Source of the DNA: Nitrospirota bacterium
GTDB taxonomy: Bacteria > Nitrospirota > Thermodesulfovibrionia > UBA6902
DNA length: 64,000 bases
Reading direction: 5' to 3'
NCBI GenBank assembly: GCA_016207885.1
Contig: JACQZE010000030.1
Coordinates: forward strand, 21,566-85,565
In this document: positions 8,551 through 17,039 of the stretch, one piece after another
Numbering within the stretch: position 1 is the stretch's first letter
How the letters are laid out: every line of letters begins with the position of its first letter
Made by a program: the position numbers and the translations under genes
The notes under the pieces: generated by a model
What the model saw: only the letters and a program-made list of their open reading frames with translations
The model's database searches: none
What the model was told of the DNA's origin: nothing

Positions 8551-9989
8551 TTCACCACCTCATAGCTTGACCTTACTGATATAATGCTTTCTTTTTTTGA
8601 AGGGCCTGATGTGGCTATGGCAGGGGTGGATACGCGCTTGAGCCTCTCTGAGCTTTCAAGCGCTGAAATATATTTTGTTAGGAGAGCCTTATTGTAGCTT
8701 TCGCTGCTGTGTTTTATGGCTGCATCGATAGTTAATATCGCGGCATCTTTTTCTATACGCAGGTCTATTTTTTCAATCCTTACGCCTGATGGGATAAGTT
8801 TGGCTATATCGCTTAAGGCACCGTACAGGCTTGGGCTGGCATGAATAATATTGAAAAGAGTATTTTTACCGGCTGAGTATATATCATTATCATCCCCGGA
8901 ACGTGCGGTGGTTGTGCTTAATGTCGTTTCTTTGTTTTTTATAAATGACATCAGATCTTTTTCTGTTTTTTTCATTGTGAAATAAGTTGTAATAAGTATT
9001 AACAGATAAACAGCAATGCAGGCTGCAATGATACTGCCGGTAATAAGGTTTTTCTTCTTCTGCAGAAGAGAGAGAGGAGTGAAGTCGGTTATCTCCCTGG
9101 ATGAGGTAAGTGTAGAAACCCCGGAAAGGGCGCTGAAGGCGCTTCCGTTATTGCAGGTATCTTCAAGGCCGCTCAGCAGTCTCGTTGTGATGCCGAATCC
9201 GCTTGATATGGCATCAGTTATGCCCGTCAACCCGGAGCCTATTCCGCATACCCAGAGAGTGGAAAGCCCTTCGGCTCCTGAGCTTTTTATATATGAAGTG
9301 ATGGAATTAAAAAGAACATCCACTATTTTGTATATCTTTATCTTTGAAGCCTGCTCTTCCCTGCTCTCATCACCGGCATGGGATTCGGCAAAGTCAATAA
9401 GCAGCGGAAGATTTTCATAATCCATAAGGCTTCCGTTGTTGATGATGAAGATCTCAATAGATCCGGCTCCTATATCGATAATTGCTTCGTTACCGCTTGT
9501 TTCCGGACGTAACTTGTTGAATAACCGGATGTTGCCTTCAAGGCTGCTTGTAATTACATCGGAGCTGATCCCGCATTCCTTAAGAAGCGCGAGGCAGTTG
9601 GCCAGATCCTTATTCTGTACATATTCCAGTAATATGTTATGTGTGCCGGTCTTGTTCTTTTTACTCTCTGCTATCTCCCTGAAACCGAAGGTGAATTCGT
9701 CATTGGATAATTCCCTGGCTATCATGCGTCTCAGGATCATTGATATGTCATCAGCCCCGGCGCGGGGCACCTGCTGTACGGAATGATTGACCATGTCCTG
9801 GGGAAGAATTATGTTTATTCTGCCGTGTTTTCCTGAAGGCCCGCCAATCTCTGCCGAAAGCATATCTTTTGCAGAGCGCCGGTCAGCTATGGAGAAATGA
9901 TTTATAAGGTTTGCGCTGACGGCCTTGTCGTCATTTATTTTTAAAACTCTTAGGGCATTATCTCTGAGATCTATATTTAATGAGTTCAT
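8547..9989 (-). CDS. PilM-PilN fusion-like (GspL-type) assembly protein
   Basis: 480 aa from ATG 9989 (MNSLNIDLRDNALRVLKI); a TTG at 10025 would add 12 residues but overlaps the previous gene. The N-terminal ~300 residues look like the actin-fold cytoplasmic PilM domain (EAIIDIGAGSIEIFI). A membrane helix follows at about residues 320-345, then a PilN-like periplasmic domain (LSDIAKLIPSGVRIEKIDL). PilM and PilN are therefore carried on one chain, as in GspL or MshI-like proteins. Confidence 0.75.
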   Translation of the reverse strand: MNSLNIDLRDNALRVLKINDDKAVSANLINHFSIADRRSAKDMLSAEIGGPSGKHGRINIILPQDMVNHSVQQVPRAGADDISMILRRMIARELSNDEFTFGFREIAESKKNKTGTHNILLEYVQNKDLANCLALLKECGISSDVITSSLEGNIRLFNKLRPETSGNEAIIDIGAGSIEIFIINNGSLMDYENLPLLIDFAESHAGDESREEQASKIKIYKIVDVLFNSITSYIKSSGAEGLSTLWVCGIGSGLTGITDAISSGFGITTRLLSGLEDTCNNGSAFSALSGVSTLTSSREITDFTPLSLLQKKKNLITGSIIAACIAVYLLILITTYFTMKKTEKDLMSFIKNKETTLSTTTARSGDDNDIYSAGKNTLFNIIHASPSLYGALSDIAKLIPSGVRIEKIDLRIEKDAAILTIDAAIKHSSESYNKALLTKYISALESSERLKRVSTPAIATSGPSKKESIISVRSSYEVVN

Positions 9990-9996
9990 AGTAGAA

Positions 9997-10857
9997 TTAT
10001 TCAACCGACACGGACAGGTTATCAATATGTATGGATGACAGCCTGTCGCTAATAGTTATATATGCTGACGGCCCTGCGGTTGCGGGGGCCAGAAGGTTGC
10101 CGGAACTGTCCCTGTCAATATCAGCCCATACCCTTGCGATACCAATGGGCAGATTCTGCGCCAGGGCTGAACTCAGGCCGAAAATATAATTGCTCTGCGG
10201 GTTGCCTACGTTGCCTGTAATTGTAACAGGCGTGGTAAATGTCTGGTCTGTCTCAGCACCCTCACCATCTTTATAGACAATGTGAAGAGTAATGTTTGCG
10301 TTAAAAGTGGTTGCAGGAGGAGTAACGTACCTGACAATGACATTAGAGGAGACCGCTGATACAGGCATGGCCTCGTTAGCATCAATGGCTACCTGTATAT
10401 CAGCTGCGGTATCTATTCCCCCAACAGCGTTGTCAGAGCCCAGGCTTGTAATTGTCGCTGAGTCTCTTCTGCTGAATGTGTCAGTTGTATAGCTGTATGT
10501 CATCTCATAACCCCAGGCGTCATTTTTGAATGACTGGGTGCTTACTCCCCCGCCCAAATACGGGCCGAATGTCCCGTTTACATTTGTATAGCTTATAAGG
10601 GCGTCAAGGTTCGGAGGCAGCTGTCCGAGGTCTCCAGTAAAGCCGAAAGAGTTCCTTGTGCCATTGCTCATCAATGACGGGTTGCCTATAACAGCCTCTT
10701 TAATATAAGTGAGTTTCTTCTCTGTTGCTTCGATCTCCTGAGCCTCCCATACTCTGAAAACTATTGGAACCATTATCCCGACCAGCAGTGAGATTATCGC
10801 CATTACAACGATGACCTCGACAAGGGTGAACCCGTTTTCACGCTTTGCCATTCTCAT
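9997..10857 (-). CDS. Prepilin-type protein with long C-terminal domain
   Basis: 286 aa. Prepilin site RENG then FTLVEVIVVMAII at the N terminus, with a conserved Glu at mature position 5. The C-terminal part is unusually long for a pseudopilin and consists of Ser/Thr- and Gly-rich beta-type sequence (NVIVRYVTPPATTFNANITL), perhaps a GspK/GspJ-like minor pilin or a surface-active tip. The start ATG overlaps the stop of the GspF gene (ATGA), so translation is coupled. Confidence 0.8.
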   Translation of the reverse strand: MRMAKRENGFTLVEVIVVMAIISLLVGIMVPIVFRVWEAQEIEATEKKLTYIKEAVIGNPSLMSNGTRNSFGFTGDLGQLPPNLDALISYTNVNGTFGPYLGGGVSTQSFKNDAWGYEMTYSYTTDTFSRRDSATITSLGSDNAVGGIDTAADIQVAIDANEAMPVSAVSSNVIVRYVTPPATTFNANITLHIVYKDGEGAETDQTFTTPVTITGNVGNPQSNYIFGLSSALAQNLPIGIARVWADIDRDSSGNLLAPATAGPSAYITISDRLSSIHIDNLSVSVE

Positions 10858-12050
10858 CTGCGTATGCTGCCTACCACTTTATAGAGAGGCAGAAAGAATG
10901 AGGAGATAGTCAAAAGGACTATTATCCCCAATATGAATATCATTACAGGTTCAATTATAACAAATATCTTTTTAACGGTTTCCGGCACATCCCTGTCGTA
11001 TATATCGCTGATGTTGAGTATTGAGGAGTCGAGTGTTCCGGTCTTTTCTCCTATCTCAATAATGTTCACTATTAAAGGAGGGAAGTCGCCTGTTCTGCTG
11101 AAGGATGTGCTGAGAAGCTCTCCGCCGAGCACTGCGTTGTTGATATTCTCGAATGTTTCGGCAATTGATGTATTTTTTACAACGCTCGTAGATATTTCGA
11201 GAGTCTTATCCATGCTCATCCCTGACTTGAACAGGGTGGAAAATGTCCTGAAATATCTGGAGTGGTCAAACTTTTTTAATAGAGAGCCTATGATGGGAAC
11301 TTTCAGGATGAATCTGTCAATAAGCCTTCTGCCGGAATAGGTTCTATAGTATAAATTCAGGGCAACCGGGATAAAAATAACGAACAGCAGTATTAACGGC
11401 CAGTAATCCCTGGCGATCTCAACAGTTGATATCAGAACCCGTGTTACAAGGGGAAGCTCTGCATTCATTGTGGTAAGTACAACCACAAGTTTGGGCAGGA
11501 CAAATACAAAGAGTATGCCCATCAGGCTGAAGACCGCTATCATAACTATTGACGGGTACACAAATGCCATCCCTATATCTTTCTTTAACTTGATCTTCCA
11601 TTTAAGATATGACATTGCGTCATCAAGCACCTGATCCATATTGCCGGATACCTCTCCGGCCCTTATTAGGCTTACATAGATGGCAGGGAATAGCTCAGGG
11701 TGTTCAAGCATTGAGCCGTAAATGGATTTGCCGGACTCTATCTTGTCATGGAGGATTGCGGCGGCCCTTGAGACTTTGCTGTTTGAAGATTGCATGCCTA
11801 TGCTGTTTAAGCCGTCAAGCAGGGACATTCCTGAAGTGAATATCAGTTTTAAAAAATAGGTGAGGCTGAGCAGGTCGGTTTCATTAAGCTTTAAACGTGT
11901 TTTGAATTCAAACGACTTTTTAGAAGCATTTATGAGTGTCAGTCCTCGGGAGCCGAGCCTCTCTTCAAGTTCATTCTCATTGGATGCGTCGATCTGGTCA
12001 TTGATTATTTGAGAATCCCTGTTTATTGCCCTGTAACTGTAGGTGGCCAT
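10854..12050 (-). CDS. GspF/PilC-type inner-membrane platform protein
   Basis: 398 aa, normal length for the family. Two T2SSF domains repeat: LKLIFTSGMSLLDGLNSIG with ISLIRAGEVSGNMDQVLD in the first half, and FSTLFKSGMSMDKTLEIS with NIIEIGEKTGTLDSSILN in the second. Three hydrophobic segments (about 165-190, 215-235 and 370-392) anchor it. It is the rotor-like platform that couples the ATPase to the pilus. It starts at the stop codon of the GspE gene. Confidence 0.93.
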   Translation of the reverse strand: MATYSYRAINRDSQIINDQIDASNENELEERLGSRGLTLINASKKSFEFKTRLKLNETDLLSLTYFLKLIFTSGMSLLDGLNSIGMQSSNSKVSRAAAILHDKIESGKSIYGSMLEHPELFPAIYVSLIRAGEVSGNMDQVLDDAMSYLKWKIKLKKDIGMAFVYPSIVMIAVFSLMGILFVFVLPKLVVVLTTMNAELPLVTRVLISTVEIARDYWPLILLFVIFIPVALNLYYRTYSGRRLIDRFILKVPIIGSLLKKFDHSRYFRTFSTLFKSGMSMDKTLEISTSVVKNTSIAETFENINNAVLGGELLSTSFSRTGDFPPLIVNIIEIGEKTGTLDSSILNISDIYDRDVPETVKKIFVIIEPVMIFILGIIVLLTISSFFLPLYKVVGSIRR

Positions 12051-13513
12051 CAGGATACTGTCCTCGTAGTGCTGAGCACTTCCTCTAACGAGGTTTTGCC
12101 GGAGATGACCTTATGTATGCCGACATCAAACATTGTGCGCATGCCGCCCTTCTTTGCAGCAGCAGCGATCGTGTCGGAACCTGCCTTGTTAATAACGAGT
12201 TCTTTTATTTCCTGATTCATCTTCATGATCTCGTATATAACGGTCCTGCCGCGGTAGCCGCTGTCATTGCATTTTTCACATCCCTTAGCTTTGTAGAAGA
12301 CTGCCCCTTCAGGTATCCTGATTTCAGAACCTTCGATGGAATTATTCGGAGGAGAGTAGGGCTCTTTGCAGTGATCGCATAACAGCCTTATCAGTCTCTG
12401 TGAGATAACCGTATCTACAGTTGAAGCAAGAAGGAAAGGCTCAACCCCCATATCTATGAGCCGCGGCAGGCTTGATGCGGCATCATTCGTATGAAGAGTT
12501 GAGAAGACCAGATGCCCGGTTAGAGAAGACCTTATCGCAAGTTCAGCTGTTTCAAAATCCCTCATCTCTCCTATGAGTATCACATCAGGGTCCTGCCTTA
12601 ATATCGAACGCAGGCCGGATGCGAATGTAAGGCCTGCCTTTACGTTTATCTGCGACTGCCTTATGAGCGGCAGGTGATACTCGATGGGGTCTTCGATCGT
12701 AAATATATTTTTATAGACGCTGTTGATTATTGATAAAGCGGAATAGAGTGTTGTTGTCTTTCCTGAACCTGTAGGCCCGCTCATGAGTATCATTCCATAA
12801 GGCATGGTCAATGAATGATTCAGCGTCTCAATGTCTTCTTTTTCAAAGCCGAGATTTTCGAGCCCCAATATAAGCTGAGATTTGTTTAGCAGCCTCATAA
12901 CGACGTTTTCCCCATCGACAATCGGGAAAGTCGATATCCTTACATCGTATTTCATGTTTTTTCTTGAGATCATTGTGCCGCCGTCCTGGGGCACCCTGTT
13001 TTCCGCTATATTCATTGAACCCATTATCTTTACCCTTGAAACGATAGCAGGCAATAAGCTTTTAGGCAGGTACATCGCGTGACGAAGCCGTCCATCGATC
13101 CTGAACCTGATTCTTGTGCCCCTGGTATCAGGCCCGATATGGATATCAGTAGCGCCCATATCAACGGCGGAGAAGATTATATTTTCAACAAGCCTGACAA
13201 TAGGCACCAGAGATACATCAATTTTGGTGCCGGCAGCCCGATCCTCTGAACGGAGGGCTGTAGTGCTCTTCCTTACAATATCTTCTATATCATCCGGTAT
13301 ATCTATCTCTTCCTTTTGCTCTGCGATATCGCCGGTATGCGACATTGATAGAACCTTAAGAAGGTCTTGCTGGCTTATAAACCCTTTGCTGAAGAGGATA
13401 GCGCCGATGAGTTCTCCGGTCTTTTTCTGTTCGTCAAGCGCAATTTTCAGCTGTTCTTCTGAAATAAGGCCGGATTCTATCAGCCTTTCGCCTATCTTTT
13501 TGTAAACCAGCAT
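12050..13513 (-). CDS. GspE/PilB-type assembly ATPase
   Basis: 487 aa. An N-terminal GspE_N-type domain (residues ~5-60) precedes the ATPase core: Walker A GPTGSGKTTT (about 245-254), Asp box, Walker B DPDVILIGEMRD (about 311-322) and His box. A tetracysteine zinc site, CDHCKEP and CEKCNDSGYRGR, is typical of GspE/PilB and absent from PilT. It powers pilin extrusion from the cytoplasmic face and is the first gene of the operon. No PilT-type retraction ATPase is in the window. Confidence 0.95.
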   Translation of the reverse strand: MLVYKKIGERLIESGLISEEQLKIALDEQKKTGELIGAILFSKGFISQQDLLKVLSMSHTGDIAEQKEEIDIPDDIEDIVRKSTTALRSEDRAAGTKIDVSLVPIVRLVENIIFSAVDMGATDIHIGPDTRGTRIRFRIDGRLRHAMYLPKSLLPAIVSRVKIMGSMNIAENRVPQDGGTMISRKNMKYDVRISTFPIVDGENVVMRLLNKSQLILGLENLGFEKEDIETLNHSLTMPYGMILMSGPTGSGKTTTLYSALSIINSVYKNIFTIEDPIEYHLPLIRQSQINVKAGLTFASGLRSILRQDPDVILIGEMRDFETAELAIRSSLTGHLVFSTLHTNDAASSLPRLIDMGVEPFLLASTVDTVISQRLIRLLCDHCKEPYSPPNNSIEGSEIRIPEGAVFYKAKGCEKCNDSGYRGRTVIYEIMKMNQEIKELVINKAGSDTIAAAAKKGGMRTMFDVGIHKVISGKTSLEEVLSTTRTVS

Positions 13514-13532
13514 AATTGTTTAAACCACCTTC

Positions 13533-13560
13533 ATAATGTAATAAGATACTATTACATTAT
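13533..13560. promoter_or_regulatory. Inverted repeat upstream of the GspE operon
   Basis: Perfect 11-base arms ATAATGTAATA and TATTACATTAT separated by AGATAC, 20 bases before the GspE start codon. The A+T-rich symmetry suits a repressor or activator site or a promoter-overlapping operator for the pilus operon. Binding protein unknown. Confidence 0.45.
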
Positions 13561-13637
13561 AATCAATTATTCCTAAGATGCAATAGAAATCAGGAAGGCG
13601 AATTTTGAAAATCCGATAATAGATATATTGATGAGAC

Positions 13638-14768
13638 TCAGGCTTGCCCGGTCTTTTTAGGCCGCTTACCTTCCGTCACCGATACAACTATATAGAAAGC
13701 GATAAGTAAAGTAATTGTGACAGCAAGTGCGCCTGCCCACCCGAGCAGATCAGGCAGGAAAATATTACTGCCGGCAATGTTTATTCTCGAAGAAAGAAAA
13801 GGCATCCACAAACCAACCGCGAGCATCGCTCCGAATATCGCAAAGAAATGTTTGATATGTCCCTCGGCAGACCGCCGGAGAATTCCGACTACTCACCCGT
13901 CTGACAAAACCATGCCGAAGCCGAATATCGTGCCGCCTATGATACTGTGCAGCCCGGCAGGCATTACGAATGTTGAGGCAGGCTTTAATGAAGATGCTTT
14001 GATAATGCTGAAACCGATAACGCCGATGATAAGGCTTATTATCACACCGCGCATCATTTCGTAATTCCGTGAAATGAATAAGTCCCGGAACGCTGATGAG
14101 AAACCAAAAGAGGCGCGCTGGAATACCAATCCAAATGCCATCCCGAAGATCAATATGCCTGCGAGGCTGCCTTTGCCGTTTACAGAATAGGCTGCGACAA
14201 TAAGGGTAATTAAAAAAATGACAAGAACTCCTATTAAAGGTGTTCGTGATAAAGAGCTGCTATTGCTGACACACGATGCCGAACCTTCCTGTTTCTTCGA
14301 TAACAGCAGCTTACCGCCGAGATATCCGCCTGCTATCAAACCTATCATCATGTAGAACCCGCTTAATGACAGCGCCATGATCGATGAATAAAAACCTCCG
14401 ACAATACAGGATCCAGCGATCAGGCTGCCGATTCCCATCAACACACCGCCTGTGAAACTTTTCGAACATTCAACTGCGCCGGATTTTCTTATTCTGAATT
14501 CTCCTGAAAGCAGGGCGCCGACCAATGCCCCTAAAAACAGGCCGAAAGTTATAAGGTTCTTGATATCATAATGTGCCGGCTCCAGAGGACCCCATGGCGA
14601 TTCAATATTTATGCCTGCAAGCTTGTAAGTCCAGATTCCCCAAGTCCCCATTGCGGGATAGACAGCTCCCAGCGGCATTAAATAAAGAAAGAAGGCTATG
14701 TTGAGAAGGCCCAACAGCACACCGCCGATCCACTTGGGCCATTGTGTCGTAAAGAGTTTGTTATACAT
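13638..14768 (-). CDS. YeeE/YedE-family transporter with in-frame TGA, probable selenoprotein
   Basis: 376 residues if the TGA at 13893-13895 is read through as selenocysteine at position 292. The frame stays open on both sides: before it comes GTIFGFGMVLSDG, after it VVGILRRSAEGHIKHFFAI and more membrane helices, ending at 13638. In YeeE/YedE proteins this GMVLxGGC position is normally a conserved cysteine, and the matching first-half motif here keeps it (LIAGSCIVGG, Cys121). Family members import thiosulfate or related sulfur species, and some are linked to selenium. A GGUCU-loop hairpin follows the TGA at SECIS distance. Conventional annotation would give two fragments of 291 and 62 residues. 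GGAGG precedes ATG 14768. Confidence 0.82.
13863..13880 (-). promoter_or_regulatory. Candidate bacterial SECIS hairpin in the YeeE-family gene
   Basis: On the minus strand, arms CTC-C-GGC and GCC-GAG (one bulged C) close a GGUCU apical loop that begins 20 bases after the TGA. A GGUCU loop at about this spacing is what SelB recognises in E. coli formate dehydrogenase mRNA, as I recall it. It lies inside the coding frame, as bacterial SECIS elements do. Confidence 0.7.
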
Positions 14769-14819
14769 AAGTATTTAGAGCCTCCTTTGTTTTATTTCTA
14801 TTGTTTTTTACCATAAAAT

Positions 14820-15083
14820 TTATGGACTCTTATTAGTATCTTTCAGGATCTCCGACTTCAATTCATCATATGTAACAGTGCCGTTCTGCACGATGAAACG
14901 ATCGTTGAGCATAACAGAAGGGCATGGCGGCGGATCTTTTTCCATCCAATATTCATTGGATGACTTTTTAATTACAACAACTTCTACGCCGAACTCTTTA
15001 TTTGCCTTCCAGGCAACCTGAGTATTCTGCTGTCAACGAGTACCCATCGGTTCGTTTACATATAGCTTAATGGTGTTTTTCAT
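14820..15083 (-). CDS. Thioredoxin-fold protein with in-frame TGA, probable selenoprotein
   Basis: 87 residues if the TGA at 15033-15035 (codon 17) is selenocysteine; without read-through only a 16-residue peptide would form. The layout is a small thioredoxin fold: strand TIKLYV, then NEPMGTR-Sec-QQN at the start of a helix (NTQVAWKANKEFG), strand VEVVVIKK, a CPSV motif at the cis-proline position, then VMLNDRFIVQNG and helix YDELKSEILKD. Sec therefore takes the redox-active position. GGAGGG lies seven bases before ATG 15083, preferred over ATG 15089. The stop is TAA 14820-14822, 51 bases before the YeeE-family gene, so the two are probably co-transcribed. It would be missed by standard gene calling. 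Confidence 0.8.
15002..15016 (-). promoter_or_regulatory. Candidate SECIS hairpin in the thioredoxin-fold gene
   Basis: A perfect 5-bp stem TTGCC/GGCAA closes loop UGGAA on the minus strand. The loop starts 22 bases after the TGA and has G as its second base, matching the general bacterial SECIS rule of a G in the first two loop positions. The stem is short, so this is weaker than the hairpin at 13863. Confidence 0.5.
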
Positions 15084-15109
15084 TTTCATTCCCTCCTTTA
15101 ATAGTGTAA

Positions 15110-16369
15110 CTAAAACTCATATCTCATTTGCAAGTAAATATTATCGTTTTTATCCAACTGCCCGAACTGATTCCATTCTTCACCGCCTCCGAAGATGTTA
15201 GCTCCAACCGCTGCCCATATGGGATCGGAGAAATTGTACTTAACCTCAGGGTTGAAGAGGTAATCGCTGTCAGACGGGCTGTAAAAAGAGAAGAGGGAGA
15301 GTTTTAACGTCTGATGTATCAGAAATTGTGTAAGCCTCACAGAGGCAAGATCATGCAGCTTCTTCTCGTGCGGAAATCCAACAGGGAGGTATTTCTCATA
15401 CTCCGAATAGTTGTGCATATATTCGCCATAGTATTGAAGACTGATGGTAAAGTCTTCCCAAAGCTGTCTCTGATATCCGGCAAGGAATTTCGTTTGTGAA
15501 TTCGGCATCATAGGGTCTGCGCCGTCCCTGTCATTTCGAAAATCATAGTATCCTGCCTCAAGGCTCAGGACACCATCCAATGCTCTTCCCTGTAAGCTTG
15601 CGCCGTAGACAGAGAGTTCAGGGTAAAAGAACTCGATTTTTGTCGGAGCAGTCATGCTGTCCGGGAGTATGGATGGCTGCCTGGAAAACCCGCGATAGAA
15701 ATATAGTGAGGCGTCAAAACCCGCGACATCACGATATATCCTGAATGCCATTTCAGTATTTTCAAGACTTGCAGACGGCTCTTTCTCCTCACGATTTGCA
15801 ATAGACGGCATCGGATCAAACATGTAAAATCTCTCTGGATCAGGGAAATTGTTCGGTTCAAAAAAAGGAACGATAATCAATTCCGCAGAGGCAAAGGATG
15901 GATACATGCCGATCTTTATACCGTCAACGCCTTTTTTGAGATATTCCATCGGTCGTCCGGAGAAGAAAGTCTCATAGTCTTTTGGGAATACATCGTTTAT
16001 GAAAATCAAATCTCCAAGCCCCCACGTGATGACCTGTCTGCCAAGCCTCATGTCCCACATGGATGAAGTAAAATCAATGTATCCTTCCCTTAAATCTATC
16101 TCAGATTCTTTATCAACATGGTCATGGAATGCATCTGTTTTCAGGAAGAGATGGAATGCTTCTTTATTCGCATCGAGTTTGAGCTGCAATCTTTCTTCAG
16201 CCCATTTGAAGTCCTTGCCGTCAGGATTTGATGAGTTGGTGTCGGCAGAATAGTTTCCCTGGAGGAAGCCATGAAGAGAAACATCAGATGCTGCTGCAAA
16301 CGATTGTGATATTACAAAGAAAATGCACGATATGAGACAACCGATAAAAAATCTGTTTTTACTTTTCAT
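15110..16369 (-). CDS. Outer-membrane beta-barrel protein (DUF1302/alginate-export-like)
   Basis: 419 aa from the ATG preceded by AGGAG; an upstream ATG at 16417 lies within the methyltransferase gene. A signal peptide ending SQSFAAAS is followed by alternating beta-strand sequence (VSLHGFLQGNYSAD, WDMRLGRQVITWGLGD, DNIYLQMRYEF) with the terminal Phe expected for Bam-dependent insertion. Such porin-like proteins are often encoded with MMPL/RND transporters and LolA-like proteins, as here (20203 and 17027), suggesting an outer-membrane exit for that transporter. Confidence 0.75.
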   Translation of the reverse strand: MKSKNRFFIGCLISCIFFVISQSFAAASDVSLHGFLQGNYSADTNSSNPDGKDFKWAEERLQLKLDANKEAFHLFLKTDAFHDHVDKESEIDLREGYIDFTSSMWDMRLGRQVITWGLGDLIFINDVFPKDYETFFSGRPMEYLKKGVDGIKIGMYPSFASAELIIVPFFEPNNFPDPERFYMFDPMPSIANREEKEPSASLENTEMAFRIYRDVAGFDASLYFYRGFSRQPSILPDSMTAPTKIEFFYPELSVYGASLQGRALDGVLSLEAGYYDFRNDRDGADPMMPNSQTKFLAGYQRQLWEDFTISLQYYGEYMHNYSEYEKYLPVGFPHEKKLHDLASVRLTQFLIHQTLKLSLFSFYSPSDSDYLFNPEVKYNFSDPIWAAVGANIFGGGEEWNQFGQLDKNDNIYLQMRYEF

Positions 16370-16376
16370 TTTGCTC

Positions 16377-17039
16377 CTATACTGATTTACCTGCTCGGAT
16401 ACAGATAAAACCCGCATTTTTTACCAATCTGTTATTGATAACCTCTTTCACAGGCTTTTCTGACGGAGGCTGACACAGGGTTGACGCATACGAATCAACA
16501 CTCAAGCCTGCCTTTTCTATTATATCCTTAATATCATTAACGCTATAAAATGTTGCGTGTTTGTATATAGGGTGTCCTTCTGCCTTTTTTACAGCATAAA
16601 GTTTACCCCATAAACTTTCCCTGTTAATTATCCCGACAATCAATCCTCCGCCAGTCTTAAGAACCCTTTTAGCTTCGGAGATAACCTTCTCCGGATTTTC
16701 CACAAAGCAGAGCGTAAACAGTATAAGTACGCCGCCGAATGATTCATCTTTAAAAGGCAGTTTCTCTCCTGAAGCTGTCTCGGCCTTTATCCCGCGCATC
16801 TCCGCTATCTTCAAAACTTCCTTAGAAGGATCAATGCCGTATTCAATACCTAATGCTTCTGCAAATCGTCCCGTTCCTGCTCCGATTTCGAGGAAAGGAT
16901 GTTCAAGGCCTTTCATCAAAAGCCTTGCTGACGCGGCCTCCAGTTTAAAAAGCACTTTGCCTTCTGCACTATCAAACCACTCATCGTAATCTTCAGCATA
17001 CTTGTCAAAGGCATCAACAACAGAACTCATTCCACCCAC
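16377..17039 (-). CDS. Class I SAM-dependent methyltransferase
   Basis: 220 aa. SAM-binding motif I FLEIGAGTGRFAEALG, acidic motif II IDPSKEVLKIAEMRG, FGGVLILFTLCFVENPEKVI and VLKTGGGLIVGIINR are those of Methyltransf_11 proteins. It is soluble, with no signal peptide. The substrate is unknown; in this setting methylation of a sulfur, selenium or metalloid compound or a quinone are possibilities. It overlaps the LolA-like gene by 13 bases and stops just before the outer-membrane barrel gene. Confidence 0.85.
   Translation of the reverse strand: MGGMSSVVDAFDKYAEDYDEWFDSAEGKVLFKLEAASARLLMKGLEHPFLEIGAGTGRFAEALGIEYGIDPSKEVLKIAEMRGIKAETASGEKLPFKDESFGGVLILFTLCFVENPEKVISEAKRVLKTGGGLIVGIINRESLWGKLYAVKKAEGHPIYKHATFYSVNDIKDIIEKAGLSVDSYASTLCQPPSEKPVKEVINNRLVKNAGFICIRAGKSV

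Noticed and set aside
13638..13826. Separate 62-residue membrane protein gene
   Set aside because: It is the in-frame continuation of the YeeE-family gene past the TGA at 13893-13895 and starts at an internal methionine without a ribosome site.
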